Of a stretch of DNA of 44,208 bases, positions 16,462 to 25,514 are shown piece after piece. Under the pieces are notes generated by a model. The model saw nothing but the letters and a program-made list of their open reading frames with translations, had not been told where the DNA came from and did not search any database. The DNA is from Nitrospirota bacterium (GTDB lineage: Bacteria > Nitrospirota > Thermodesulfovibrionia > Thermodesulfovibrionales > BMS3Bbin05): positions 1,440,488 through 1,484,695 of the forward strand of contig CP070669.1 in NCBI GenBank assembly GCA_020351835.1. The letters are read 5' to 3'. The position numbers and the translations under genes are program-made. Position 1 is the stretch's first letter. The number at the start of each line of letters is the position of its first letter.

Positions 16462-18885
16462 ATGTCCAAACCCCTTACCGTTGATGAACTTTATAATAAG
16501 TGCGATCCTGTTTCGATAAAATACAAGAGTACGAGCGAAGTACCCGCGCTTGGAGACACTATAGGACAGGACAGGGCTCTAAGTGCGATAGATTTCGGCC
16601 TTGAACTCACAAGTAAAGGATTTAATATCTACGTTCTGGGAGATAGCGGCACCGGAAAGTTCACCACCATCAACCGCCTTCTCACTCGCAAGTCAAAAGA
16701 AGAGCCTGTCCCTCCTGACTGGTTATATGTGTTCAACTTCAAGGATCCGGATAATCCTATATCTATATCTACGGATGCCGGGCATGGAATAGAGTTTCAG
16801 AAAGATATGGAGTTCCTTATAAACAGGCTGAAAGCTGATCTGCCCAAGGTCTTCGAGACAAAAGAGTACGAGAAGCAGCGCGTAAAGATAATAGAAGAGT
16901 TCCAGAAGGAGCAAAAGGACCTCTTTAATGAGCTTGAGAGCGAGGCGTCCGAAAAAGGGTTCATTATAAGAAAAACGGCCAGTGGACTGTTAATAGTTCC
17001 AAAAAAGAAGTCCGGTGAACCGCTCTCGGAGCAGGAATATGACCTCCTTGACGATGAGACTAAAAATAAGGTCGATAATATCGGCAATGAGCTTCAGGAT
17101 AAACTGAACGATACCGTGCGCTCGGTCAGGGAAAGGGAAAAGGAGGTGAATGAAAGTCTGTCGGCACTTGAAAGAGAAACAGCCCTTGCAGTCATAGGTG
17201 ACCTCATAAATGATATCAAGAAAAAGTATGAAAAATACGAGAAGGTGACGGATTACCTTGAGAATGTCCAGGAAGATATCCTCGAAGGTCTTGACGAGTT
17301 CAAACCACAGCAGGATGCTACACCGCCTCTTCCTTTTCTTAAACCTCCGAAACAGGAGGACGCACTTCAGAAATATCATGTGAACGTCATGGTAAACAAC
17401 AAGTTCACTGAGGGAGCTCCCTGTGTATTTGAGAGCAACCCTACATATTACAATCTTTTTGGGAGGGTAGAACATAAGTTCCAGTATGGTGTGTCATACA
17501 CCGATTTCTCCATGATCAAGGCAGGTGCACTTCATAGAGCCAATGGCGGTTATCTAATAATTAACGCGCTCGACCTTCTAAAGAACATTTTTTCATATGA
17601 TTCCTTGAAGCGAGCGGTAAGGGACAGGGAGATAAGGATAGAAGACATATGGGAACAGTACAGACTTGTGACAACATCAATGCTCAAGCCCCAGTCAATA
17701 CCCCTCGATATTAAGGTCGTCCTCATAGGACCGCCAAATATTTATTACCTTCTTTACAATCTCGATGAAGAGTATAAAGAGCTTTTCAAGGTAAAGGCTG
17801 ACTTTGACAGCAGGATGGAAAGAAACAATGAGAATATTGATAAATACGTGTCATTTATAGCCACAAAGGCAAAAGAAGAGAAACTACTGGATTTCGATCG
17901 TTCGGGTATAGCACGGATCGTAGAGCATGGTTCACGCCTTGCAGGGCACAAGAACAAGCTATCCTCCAAGTTCAGTGATATCTCTGACCTGATAAGGGAA
18001 TCACACTACTGGGCTACAAAAGATAAGAGCAAGAAGATAACGGATGAACACGTACTGAAGTCTCTCGGTAAAAGGATATACAGACACAATAAGATAGAGG
18101 ACTATCTTAGAGAGATGATGACAGAAGGAGCGCTTATAGTGGAAACATCCGGTGAAATCGTAGGCCAGGTCAATGGCCTCGCGGTACTTGACATGGGGGA
18201 CTATATGTTCGGTAAACCCTCCAGGATCACTGCCAAGACATATGCAGGCAAATCAGGTGTAGTTAATATCGAGAGAGAGACCAAGATGAGCGGTAAGATC
18301 CATGAGAAGGCTATCCTCATAATAAACCACTATCTTGGAAGCAAATATGCCCAGAAAAAGCCGATCTCTCTTTCTGCTTCCATAACTTTTGAACAGTTGT
18401 ACAGCATGATCGAGGGAGATAGTGCCACATGCGCGGAGATGTATGCCCTGTTGAGCAGTATAGCTCAGGTACCTCTGAAGCAGTCTTACGCGGTAACTGG
18501 CTCGATGGACCAGAACGGGGATGTGCAGCCGATCGGCGGTGTTAACGAAAAGATAGAAGGTTTCTTTGAGCTCTGCAAGATAAGAGGCCTTGACGGAAGT
18601 CATGGTGCGGTCATACCTCGCAAGAACGTTGTTAACCTGATGCTAAATGAAGAAGTACTAGAAGCTGTTGACGGCGGGAAGTTCAATATCTTTGCTATCG
18701 ACAGGATGGAAGAAGGTCTCGAGATCCTGACCGGTGTAAGCGCTGGTGAACCTGGAGAGGATGGATCATATCCTGAAGGCACAGTAAACTTTCTTGTGGA
18801 GAAAAGGCTTACAGAGATCCGTGAGGCAATGAAGCCGCCAAAGGATGAGCGCAGTAAGAACAATAATGATAAGGACAGTGAATGA
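16462..18885 (+). CDS. LonB-type ATP-dependent protease (AAA_32 family)
   Basis: 807 residues from ATG 16462, fixed by AAGGAGGG 3 nt upstream. An AAA domain interrupted by a long insertion starts with Walker A LGDSGTGKFT (about 55-66); a charged, coiled-coil-like insertion spans about 120-280. The LonB lid region follows, and the C-terminal peptidase domain has the Ser-Lys dyad: Ser654 in EGDSATCAE and Lys697 in GVNEKIEGFF. This is the bacterial LonB-like family (PF13654 plus PF05362), distinct from LonA, without the LonA N-domain. Role inferred: protein quality control in the cytoplasm. Stop overlaps the acyltransferase start. Confidence 0.92.
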   Translation: MSKPLTVDELYNKCDPVSIKYKSTSEVPALGDTIGQDRALSAIDFGLELTSKGFNIYVLGDSGTGKFTTINRLLTRKSKEEPVPPDWLYVFNFKDPDNPISISTDAGHGIEFQKDMEFLINRLKADLPKVFETKEYEKQRVKIIEEFQKEQKDLFNELESEASEKGFIIRKTASGLLIVPKKKSGEPLSEQEYDLLDDETKNKVDNIGNELQDKLNDTVRSVREREKEVNESLSALERETALAVIGDLINDIKKKYEKYEKVTDYLENVQEDILEGLDEFKPQQDATPPLPFLKPPKQEDALQKYHVNVMVNNKFTEGAPCVFESNPTYYNLFGRVEHKFQYGVSYTDFSMIKAGALHRANGGYLIINALDLLKNIFSYDSLKRAVRDREIRIEDIWEQYRLVTTSMLKPQSIPLDIKVVLIGPPNIYYLLYNLDEEYKELFKVKADFDSRMERNNENIDKYVSFIATKAKEEKLLDFDRSGIARIVEHGSRLAGHKNKLSSKFSDISDLIRESHYWATKDKSKKITDEHVLKSLGKRIYRHNKIEDYLREMMTEGALIVETSGEIVGQVNGLAVLDMGDYMFGKPSRITAKTYAGKSGVVNIERETKMSGKIHEKAILIINHYLGSKYAQKKPISLSASITFEQLYSMIEGDSATCAEMYALLSSIAQVPLKQSYAVTGSMDQNGDVQPIGGVNEKIEGFFELCKIRGLDGSHGAVIPRKNVVNLMLNEEVLEAVDGGKFNIFAIDRMEEGLEILTGVSAGEPGEDGSYPEGTVNFLVEKRLTEIREAMKPPKDERSKNNNDKDSE

Positions 18886-19796
18886 AGGGAATCTTCCTGT
18901 TCCTCCAGGCGGCTGTTGTTTACATTATCACGCTTTTCATCGCCATAATACCTCATAGGATAGCTTTGCGGTTAGGTGAGCTCCTAGGACTGCTCATATA
19001 CAAGAGCCTGTCTAGCAGGAGAAGGATCGCGATAGAGAGCCTGAATAAGATTGATCCGGAGCTTATCGATGACAAAAGAAGTGCTGACGAAGTGATAAAA
19101 GACACTTTCATGCACCTTGGAAAACTTTTGGTAGAGTGTTCGAAGGTACTGCACGGTTTTGGAAAGAGCATAGTTAAGAATATCGAGATAAAGGGCCTTG
19201 AACATTATGAAAATGCTCTAAAAAAGGGCAACGGCGTCTTTATCATCTCAGGTCACTGCGGCAACTGGGAATTGCTGCCGCTCACCCTGTCATTCAAGCA
19301 GCGACCTTTAACATATGCTGTCAGGGCAATAGACAATCCTTATATCAATAAGATCATAGAGATCTACAGGACAAAGTTCGGTAATACTATACTTTATAAA
19401 GAGGGGGCTCTTAAGAAGATATTCGCCGAGATCGCAAATAACGGAACAGTAATGATGCTTGTTGATCAGAGTGCCATCCCAAGTCAGGGGGTCAAGATAG
19501 AGTTCATGGGCAGGCCCGCCTGGGCAATGAAGTCCCCCGTCGTAATTGCCAGACGCACTGGCGGTACGGTACTGCCTGCCTTCATCAGAAGACAAGGCAG
19601 AGGGCATGTAATAGAGATACACCCTGAGATCAAGATGTCTGATAATGATGACCCCGAAAAGGCTGTGTATGAAGATGCCATGTCCTTTGCAGCCCATATA
19701 GAGAAATATGTAAAGGAAAATACGTATCAATGGTACTGGATCCATAACCGATGGAAGGAATATAAACAGAGTTCCACAGACCCGAAAACGGCCTAA
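18882..19796 (+). CDS. LpxL/HtrB-family lysophospholipid or lipid A acyltransferase
   Basis: 304 residues. An N-terminal membrane helix (about 5-25) anchors the LPLAT domain, whose catalytic HxxxxD/E motif is GHCGNWE near residue 124. The later LVDQSA and FMGRPAWAMKSPVVIARRTG blocks and the terminal YQWYWIHNRWK are strongly typical of LpxL/LpxM-like late acyltransferases of lipid A. It overlaps the protease gene by 4 nt. Together with the Lol genes and the ArnT-like operon this supports an outer membrane with lipid A. Confidence 0.9.
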   Translation: MKGIFLFLQAAVVYIITLFIAIIPHRIALRLGELLGLLIYKSLSSRRRIAIESLNKIDPELIDDKRSADEVIKDTFMHLGKLLVECSKVLHGFGKSIVKNIEIKGLEHYENALKKGNGVFIISGHCGNWELLPLTLSFKQRPLTYAVRAIDNPYINKIIEIYRTKFGNTILYKEGALKKIFAEIANNGTVMMLVDQSAIPSQGVKIEFMGRPAWAMKSPVVIARRTGGTVLPAFIRRQGRGHVIEIHPEIKMSDNDDPEKAVYEDAMSFAAHIEKYVKENTYQWYWIHNRWKEYKQSSTDPKTA

Positions 19797-19811
19797 ATTC
19801 ATAACTTTATC

Positions 19812-19840
19812 TTGACTTTTTCCCTTTTTTTATATAAAGT
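19812..19840 (+). promoter_or_regulatory. putative promoter of the small triheme cytochrome
   Basis: TTGACT (19812-19817) with TAAAGT at 17 bp (19835-19840) or TATAAA at 15 bp. The leader would be about 60 nt, with AAGGG before the start codon. Confidence 0.5.
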
Positions 19841-19910
19841 TAAGAAACAAAACAACACTTTGAGTACAAATAGACATATAAGTTCAAAATATTGCGGTGA
19901 AGGGTAACAC

Positions 19911-20231
19911 ATGATGAAAAAAGTACTTGCTATTACATCTCTTTTCCTGTTCATTCTGTTTTCCCTTACAACCGGCTCCTTCGCCGTCGCCCCTGGAAAA
20001 AAAGTAATATACAAAGGGGGGGGAGCTGGAAAGGTCACTTTTAGCGGAAAGGACCACAGGATAAGGGGAAACTCCTGCATTCAGTGCCATCCAGATATAT
20101 TCATAATGAAGGGCAATATTAAAATGAATATGGAAGACATTTATAGCGGCAAGTACTGTGGTGCCTGCCATAACGGGACTGATGGTTTTGACGCAAGAAA
20201 GCAGGAAAACTGCAAAAAATGTCATAAGTAG
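19911..20231 (+). CDS. c7-type triheme cytochrome c
   Basis: 106 residues: a Sec signal peptide (1-25, ending SFA), then three CxxCH sites (CIQCH, CGACH, CKKCH) in about 55 residues, the spacing of the c7 triheme family of small periplasmic electron carriers. In related domains the first distal ligands come as FSHxxH; here the sequence is FSGKDH, so the first His is replaced by Gly and one heme probably lacks its normal sixth ligand. The MNMEDI segment keeps a Met that could ligate another heme. It closely resembles the second half of the hexaheme protein at 43369. Single gene ahead of the chemosensory operon, from which a separate promoter splits it. Confidence 0.88.
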   Translation: MMKKVLAITSLFLFILFSLTTGSFAVAPGKKVIYKGGGAGKVTFSGKDHRIRGNSCIQCHPDIFIMKGNIKMNMEDIYSGKYCGACHNGTDGFDARKQENCKKCHK

Positions 20232-20272
20232 TTTATATCAAATCACTCTTCCTTAAATATTAAACTTATTAC

Positions 20273-20301
20273 TTGACAATCCTAATGTATAACTTTAAAA
20301 T
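20273..20301 (+). promoter_or_regulatory. sigma-70-like promoter of the chemosensory operon
   Basis: TTGACA (20273-20278), 17 bp, TAAAAT (20296-20301). Start expected near 20308; GGAG precedes the ATG at 20330. The four following genes overlap or abut, so this probably drives all of them. Confidence 0.7.
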
Positions 20302-20329
20302 TAATTAAACGCTTATTTTATGGAGTGTT

Positions 20330-21634
20330 ATGGCAAAAAAGAAGTCAATACTCATAGTTGACGACTCACCCACGGTCAGACGACTAGTTGAGCTCATAAT
20401 GTCTCAGGAAGGATACACTGTCCTGACGGCTGAGGACGGGGATCAGGGGTTAAAAATAGCCTCGGAAAATAACCCTTCCCTCCTGCTGGTAGATTTCCTG
20501 ATGCCTAAAATGAACGGCTATCAGTTCTGCAAAATAGTGCGTTCAAAGGATGATCTTAAGCATATTCCAATTATTCTCATAACAGCTAAGGGAGAGGATG
20601 TAGCATCTACGTTCGAAGAGAGGTTCGGGGTCATTGAGTATTTCCAGAAACCGTTCGAGCCTGACGAACTGGTCCAGAAGGTCAATGAGGTAATGGGCAG
20701 GTCCGAGGTAGAAACAGTAGAGGCCGCCCCAGAGGAGGTTGCGGCAGGACACTCATTATCGATGGATGACTTTGAGGACGCTATGGAAAGAGTGGTAAAA
20801 AAGTATTTCAAGTACGAGATGCAGGTCATGCTGAAGAACCTTATTGTGGATACCCTCAAAGAGATGGAGCTTTCAGAAAAAGAAAACCTTCTTTTTTCAG
20901 GCCAGATCAAGTCGGTCACGATGCCCGATATTTTACAGTTCATTGACAATCTAAAGCTTACTGGAAAACTATCTGTGCTTTCTCCTTCATTGTATTCCGA
21001 GGTTTACATTGAGAACGGGATGATAGTCTTCGCAACGCTGAGCAAAAAGGGATACCATAAGTTCGTTACGGACCTCATAGTCGAGGACGGAAAGATAACA
21101 AAGGAGGAACTTGCCAGGGTTCTTAAAGAATCCAAAAACAAGAACATGCCTGTCGGAAAGGTAATAGTCGAGTATGGCTATTTGACCGAAGATGAGCTGA
21201 TGTCGTACTTGAGAAGAATGGCTGAGGATGCTTTCTTCATGATGATAGAAGCAAGTTCAGGAAATTTCTACTTTGAGGCATCGCCTATTCCCATGCAGTT
21301 CAGCGATATAAAGTTCAGGATACCTATGCCCGGAATAATTCTTGATGGACTTAGGCGGTTTGATGAAAAGAAAGTTGCTGCCGAAGCCCTTAGCGATGAT
21401 ACTGTCGTGCTCGCAAGACTGATAACTAATGCTGATGAAATAGAGAGCATCGAGATGGACCAGAGAGAGCTTGCTGTTTTTTCACAGATCAATGGCAAGA
21501 GATCATTAAGGGAGATAATAGACAAGAGTGGCATGGATGAGTTAGAAGTCAAACGTATCTGCTACTCACTCCAGAAGGTCGGACTACTAAAAATAAAAAC
21601 TGCTGAAAGGAGCAAAGTATGGCAAGGATACTGA
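20330..21634 (+). CDS. response regulator with DUF4388/PATAN domain
   Basis: 434 residues. Receiver domain 1-120 with DDS (11-13), phospho-acceptor Asp55 in LVDFLMPKMNG and Lys107 in FQKPF. After an acidic linker (120-140) and a helical segment, residues about 185-330 resemble the PATAN/DUF4388 domain (FSGQIKSVTMPDILQFIDNLKLTGKLSV, then IENGMIVFATL), known from regulators of type IV pilus motility and gliding. The C-terminal 90 residues look like a winged-helix-like tail (INGKRSLREIIDKSG). First gene of the chemosensory operon, overlapping the CheY-like gene by 16 nt. Confidence 0.88.
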   Translation: MAKKKSILIVDDSPTVRRLVELIMSQEGYTVLTAEDGDQGLKIASENNPSLLLVDFLMPKMNGYQFCKIVRSKDDLKHIPIILITAKGEDVASTFEERFGVIEYFQKPFEPDELVQKVNEVMGRSEVETVEAAPEEVAAGHSLSMDDFEDAMERVVKKYFKYEMQVMLKNLIVDTLKEMELSEKENLLFSGQIKSVTMPDILQFIDNLKLTGKLSVLSPSLYSEVYIENGMIVFATLSKKGYHKFVTDLIVEDGKITKEELARVLKESKNKNMPVGKVIVEYGYLTEDELMSYLRRMAEDAFFMMIEASSGNFYFEASPIPMQFSDIKFRIPMPGIILDGLRRFDEKKVAAEALSDDTVVLARLITNADEIESIEMDQRELAVFSQINGKRSLREIIDKSGMDELEVKRICYSLQKVGLLKIKTAERSKVWQGY

Positions 21635-21978
21635 TCGCTGAAGACAGCGAAACTGATCTTCAGTTCGTTAAGAATGCGCTCAAGGACCAGTCTCATTCCT
21701 ACATCATAGCCAGGGACGGCGAAGAGGCTGAGGCAAAGGCAAGAGCGGAAAAGCCTGACCTGATCATTCTCGATGTGATTATGCCTAAGAAGAACGGTTT
21801 TCAGGTATGTCGTGATCTGAAGAAAGATGATAATTACAAGCAGATACCTATTATCCTGACAACATCGAAATCCCAGGAGAGCGATAAGTTCTGGGGGATC
21901 AAGCAGGGAGCCGACGAGTACATAGTAAAGCCTTATGAAGCAGGGCACCTTTTGAAACTTGTTAAGAAGCACCTGTAA
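21619..21978 (+). CDS. CheY-like single-domain response regulator
   Basis: 119 residues, receiver domain only: acidic pair E8-D9, phospho-acceptor Asp52 in ILDVIMPKKNG, Thr81-Thr82 region and Lys104 in YIVKPYE. The pattern is closer to PilH/PilG-type regulators of type IV pilus chemosensory systems than to flagellar CheY. A ribosome binding site (AAAGGAG) lies inside the end of the upstream gene. It would be phosphorylated by the CheA encoded two genes downstream. Confidence 0.9.
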   Translation: MARILIAEDSETDLQFVKNALKDQSHSYIIARDGEEAEAKARAEKPDLIILDVIMPKKNGFQVCRDLKKDDNYKQIPIILTTSKSQESDKFWGIKQGADEYIVKPYEAGHLLKLVKKHL

Positions 21979-21980
21979 TT

Positions 21981-22409
21981 ATGGATAATGAAGATCTCGA
22001 AAAACTGCAAGGGTTCGATGACCTGGAACCCCTCGGGGGACTAGATGAAGAGGCAGTTCATCCAGAGATCAATTTTTGCACTTTTAATGTTGGCGACTTA
22101 TCACTTACCATGCCTATTGAAGCAGTAAGAGAAATAATAGATGTATCAGAGATACTGCCTCTGCCCAGAAGTCCTGAACATATACGAGGCCTTGTACACA
22201 TAAGGGGTGATGTACTGCCGGTCGTTGATATGGCGCGTATATATAAAACAGCTTATAAATCCGGTGTTGAAAAGAAGCTGATCATAGCAGATTGCAATAA
22301 TGAGTTCCTTGCTATTATGTCTGACGGAATGCCTGACCTTCTGGAAGAGAACGAAGAAGGTGATCTCCTTGACATGGTCTCCTTCTTTAATGAATATAAG
22401 GTGCAATAA
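21981..22409 (+). CDS. cheW: CheW-like coupling protein
   Basis: 142 residues. After an acidic N-terminal 25 residues, a single CheW domain is readable: FCTFNVGDLSLTMPIEAVREI, LPRSPEHIRGLVHIRGDVLPVVDMA, then KLIIADCNNEFLAIMSDGM. It would link the chemoreceptor to CheA. Separated by 2 nt from the CheY gene, and its last base is the first base of the cheA ATG, so translation is coupled. Confidence 0.92.
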   Translation: MDNEDLEKLQGFDDLEPLGGLDEEAVHPEINFCTFNVGDLSLTMPIEAVREIIDVSEILPLPRSPEHIRGLVHIRGDVLPVVDMARIYKTAYKSGVEKKLIIADCNNEFLAIMSDGMPDLLEENEEGDLLDMVSFFNEYKVQ

Positions 22410-24796
22410 TGGCAAATGAGAGTCTGATAGAGTTCTTCATAGCCGAAGCTGAGGACCATATAAACCTCCTTGAAAAAGGGATCCTGAACCTTGAGAGCAA
22501 TCCGTCCGACCGCTCAATGATAGAGGACATGTTCAGGTCCGCCCATACTCTCAAAGGTTCAGCGGCTCTTGTAAAGCTTGGGCAAATAAGTAAGATTGCC
22601 CATCTTATGGAAGATATCTTCGAGGAGATAAAGGATGGAAAGAAAAAGACCACATCTGGCCTGGCTACATGGATGTTCCGTGGCCTTGATGCCATTAAAA
22701 GACTTATTAAGAGCGTAAGGGCCGGTAAAGGTGAGGATCCCTCAGCTTTCGAGAAGTTCAATTCGGCCTTGAACCAGATCCATGAAACAGCCAAGCCTGT
22801 CTCAGGACCCGCTCCGTTAGAGACCGCCTCAATCCTGGAGGCTGAAATGGTGGAAGAAGAACCCACCGTCAGTGCAGAGGATATATTAGAGGCGGAAGTT
22901 ATAGAAGAGGAACCTGTTGCAGCAGGCCCGGCAAAGACCGTCGAGGAAAAAAGAGGTGTCGGACGAAGAAAAGATGACGTAGAGGTGATGGAGAGCAAGT
23001 TCGTCCGTATTGATATTGATAATGTCGAACAGCTCATGAACCTTATGGGTGAACTGACCATAATTAAGAACTATCTTGTACAGCAGGTATCACAAGTACA
23101 CACTTTCAGGGATGAGATAAATTTTGCAGGGAGAAGGCTTATATCAGAAGTTACCAGCTTTAGTGAGAAGTATGAATACTCTGGTCTTGAGAAAGCGGAT
23201 GACAAGGTCTCTTATGTTGATCCGCTTCTAAGCGAGTTTCACGAGTTGGAGTTCGATAAGTATGACGAGCTAAATCTGTTCTCCAGAAAGCTTCATGAGA
23301 TAACGGATGACATAAACGAAGCTATGAAGTCTCTGTCCTCATTCTTTGATGCCCTCTCATCAAAAGTAAATTCCATGGACAGGCTGATAAGTAACTCCAA
23401 GGAGCTGATCTCAGAGGCTCGAATGGTCACGATAGGGAAGCTTTACCAGAGATTTACGAGGGCTGTCCGGGATATCGCGCTTCAGAACAACAAGAAAATA
23501 AAGTTCATGACCGCAGGCTTCGAGACAAAGATCGATAAGATAATATTTGAGCGCATATTTGACTCGATACTTCACATCTTAAGAAATGCTATAGCTCACG
23601 GGATAGAGACACCAAATGAGAGAACACTGAACGGCAAATCCCCCGAAGGAACTATTCACCTTGACACAAGAAGAGAAGGAAACGCAATTGTCATTGAGAT
23701 AAAAGATGACGGAAAAGGCATAGATTTTGACCGGATAAGGACCGTGGCTCTTGAAAAGCAGATAATCATGCCGAACGAGGACCTTACCGAAGAGGACCTT
23801 TTGCATATTCTATTCAGGTCTGGCTTCAGCACTGCAGCGTCCGCCGACATGACATCAGGCCGTGGCGTAGGTCTCGATGTTGTAAAAGAAACGTTATCGC
23901 TAATTAACGGTTCTATAGAGATCATGACCGAAAAGAACGAAGGGACTACCTTCAGGCTTAAGGTCCCTCTATCCCTGATCATTATCAATGTTGTTATATT
24001 CAGTTCAGGCGGGATGGAGTTCATCTTGCCTTCCACGCTGGTGCAGGAGCTTTCACAGATAGATGTTGACGTACTTGAAGATGCGGAGACTTTTACTCTA
24101 AGGGAAATGACCATGCCTATAACCAGATTGAATAACCTCCTTGGACTGCGAGATGCGGGGGCCACAAAACAAAAGCCAGTAATAATTTTGAATATATCCG
24201 GAAAGCACTTTGCGATGGTTGTTGATGGCCTTGTTGGCCAGGAGGATACGATAATTAAGCCCTTCGGTAAGTTCCTTGAAGGGATAAAGCAGTTCGCCGG
24301 GGTCAGCATTTCGGCTGACGGCAAGATAAGACCTGTTATTAATCCTGCAGCACTGATAGATGTAACGGCTATAAGCCTCGAGAGCGGTGAGGTAACAGAA
24401 AAAGAACCTGTATCAGAGCAGGAGACGATCCTCGTTGTTGATGATTCTTTAAGTGTAAGAAAATTTGCGAGCATGATCCTCGAGGGCAAGGATTATAAGG
24501 TACTCAGCGCGACGAACGGACTTGAGGCTCTGAACATTATTGATGATAACAGAGTAGACCTTATCATCTCGGACCTTGAGATGCCCGTCATGCATGGATA
24601 TGAACTCCTTAGTGAGCTAAAAAGACGTGGATTGCTTGAAATAATGCCTGTAGTGGTCCTGACGTCACGAAGCAGTGAGAGCCATAAGAACAAAGCCTTC
24701 CAGTTAGGTGCGTCAGATTTTCTGATCAAGCCATTTGACGAGACAACTCTCTACGAGGCAGCGAAAAAGAACATAGCTCCGCATCACCTTACATAG
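22409..24796 (+). CDS. cheA: hybrid CheA histidine kinase with C-terminal receiver
   Basis: 795 residues. Hpt domain 1-105 with His46 in SAHTLKGSA; an acidic linker with two near-repeats (EAEMVEEEP, EAEVIEEEP, about 145-175); a long dimerisation region (about 195-360); HATPase with N-box HILRNAIAHGIE and GKGIDF/GRGVGLD; a CheW-like domain (about 520-655); and a C-terminal receiver with Asp722 in IISDLEMP. There is no clear P2 domain. The single Hpt, long dimerisation segment and fused receiver resemble alternative-function or type IV pilus chemosensory kinases (ChpA/FrzE-like) rather than flagellar CheA. It overlaps the convergent gene by 13 bp. Confidence 0.92.
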   Translation: MANESLIEFFIAEAEDHINLLEKGILNLESNPSDRSMIEDMFRSAHTLKGSAALVKLGQISKIAHLMEDIFEEIKDGKKKTTSGLATWMFRGLDAIKRLIKSVRAGKGEDPSAFEKFNSALNQIHETAKPVSGPAPLETASILEAEMVEEEPTVSAEDILEAEVIEEEPVAAGPAKTVEEKRGVGRRKDDVEVMESKFVRIDIDNVEQLMNLMGELTIIKNYLVQQVSQVHTFRDEINFAGRRLISEVTSFSEKYEYSGLEKADDKVSYVDPLLSEFHELEFDKYDELNLFSRKLHEITDDINEAMKSLSSFFDALSSKVNSMDRLISNSKELISEARMVTIGKLYQRFTRAVRDIALQNNKKIKFMTAGFETKIDKIIFERIFDSILHILRNAIAHGIETPNERTLNGKSPEGTIHLDTRREGNAIVIEIKDDGKGIDFDRIRTVALEKQIIMPNEDLTEEDLLHILFRSGFSTAASADMTSGRGVGLDVVKETLSLINGSIEIMTEKNEGTTFRLKVPLSLIIINVVIFSSGGMEFILPSTLVQELSQIDVDVLEDAETFTLREMTMPITRLNNLLGLRDAGATKQKPVIILNISGKHFAMVVDGLVGQEDTIIKPFGKFLEGIKQFAGVSISADGKIRPVINPAALIDVTAISLESGEVTEKEPVSEQETILVVDDSLSVRKFASMILEGKDYKVLSATNGLEALNIIDDNRVDLIISDLEMPVMHGYELLSELKRRGLLEIMPVVVLTSRSSESHKNKAFQLGASDFLIKPFDETTLYEAAKKNIAPHHLT

Positions 24797-25365
24797 AAAG
24801 CACAAGCCTTACCATCGATCGCTTCTTGTATCTCTTCTCTGGATCTGCCGGAAAGCTGCAGACCGAACTCCGAGAATACGACCTTTCCGTTCGAGCCTGA
24901 CCTGCATGCCACAGCTACGGAATGTACAAATGAGTTCCCTTTAGGTATCTTCTTAGCTAATTCGTCACGAAAGCTCTGATGTACTATGCAAAGCGGATGC
25001 AGTATGGACTCGTTCTTGAACTCACGCATAAAAGATTGCGGTAGCTCGCTCCAGTATCCCGGGAAATCACCATTATCCTTGAAATCACCGAACAAAGGCG
25101 CCATTGGGCAGTTGTTCAAGATAAGAACATCACCATGAACGACCCCTTTCCCCTCCAGATCTGAAATGGCCGACCTCCCGGCCCGGTAATCATTATAGAA
25201 CTCCTCTATATTTGCATAATGCATTTCATCGAAATAGTCCGAAGCAATTCCTCTCGCCATCCTCCTGAGAGTAACCGTTTTTTCTACTGTACTGGAATTT
25301 GATGACAGGACGGACTTGAACTCGTTCTGACGCTCCTTTACTATCCTGGTTAATTCTGATGGCAT
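24784..25365 (-). CDS. unrecognised four-cysteine protein next to the chemosensory genes
   Basis: 193 residues, soluble, no signal peptide; I do not recognise the family. The N-terminal half is helical and charged. The second half holds four cysteines in short conserved-looking contexts: NNCPMAP, LHPLCIVHQ, AVACRSG and the terminal KACAFYV, with nearby histidines, so a metal, FeS or small-ligand site is possible. A clear AGGAGG precedes the ATG at 25365. It lies between the cheA operon (convergent, 13-bp overlap) and the receptor gene (same strand), so an accessory sensor role is a guess from context only. Two 21-bp-phased repeats lie upstream. Confidence 0.75.
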   Translation of the reverse strand: MPSELTRIVKERQNEFKSVLSSNSSTVEKTVTLRRMARGIASDYFDEMHYANIEEFYNDYRAGRSAISDLEGKGVVHGDVLILNNCPMAPLFGDFKDNGDFPGYWSELPQSFMREFKNESILHPLCIVHQSFRDELAKKIPKGNSFVHSVAVACRSGSNGKVVFSEFGLQLSGRSREEIQEAIDGKACAFYVR

Positions 25366-25427
25366 TAATAACCTCCTAATTATTAAGTAGATCTTTAATA
25401 TATTATAAAATTAAGAAAGGCGGTTCT

Positions 25428-25461
25428 GCTTGTACTTTTGATATTTTTGATTGTACTTTTG
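25428..25461. repeat. pair of 13-bp direct repeats phased by 21 bp
   Basis: GCTTGTACTTTTG (25428-25440) and GATTGTACTTTTG (25449-25461) differ at one base and repeat with a period of 21 bp, two helical turns. They lie 63-96 bp upstream of the four-cysteine gene, a standard place for an activator. The rest of 25366-25514 is AT-rich, includes a TATAAT on the minus strand (25407-25402), and has no gene. Confidence 0.55.
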
Positions 25462-25514
25462 TTAAAGCAGCCCCATCCCGTGAAATACTTTTAACAGATA
25501 AATACGGCTGTATA

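Noticed and set aside
24784-25365. V4R (4-vinyl reductase) sensor domain
   Set aside because: The terminal KACAFYV is suggestive, but the rest does not show the V4R pattern well enough to name it.
25366-25514. Sigma-54 promoter upstream of the four-cysteine gene
   Set aside because: The phased repeats look like an upstream activating site, but no GG-N10-GC type -24/-12 element is found between them and the start codon.
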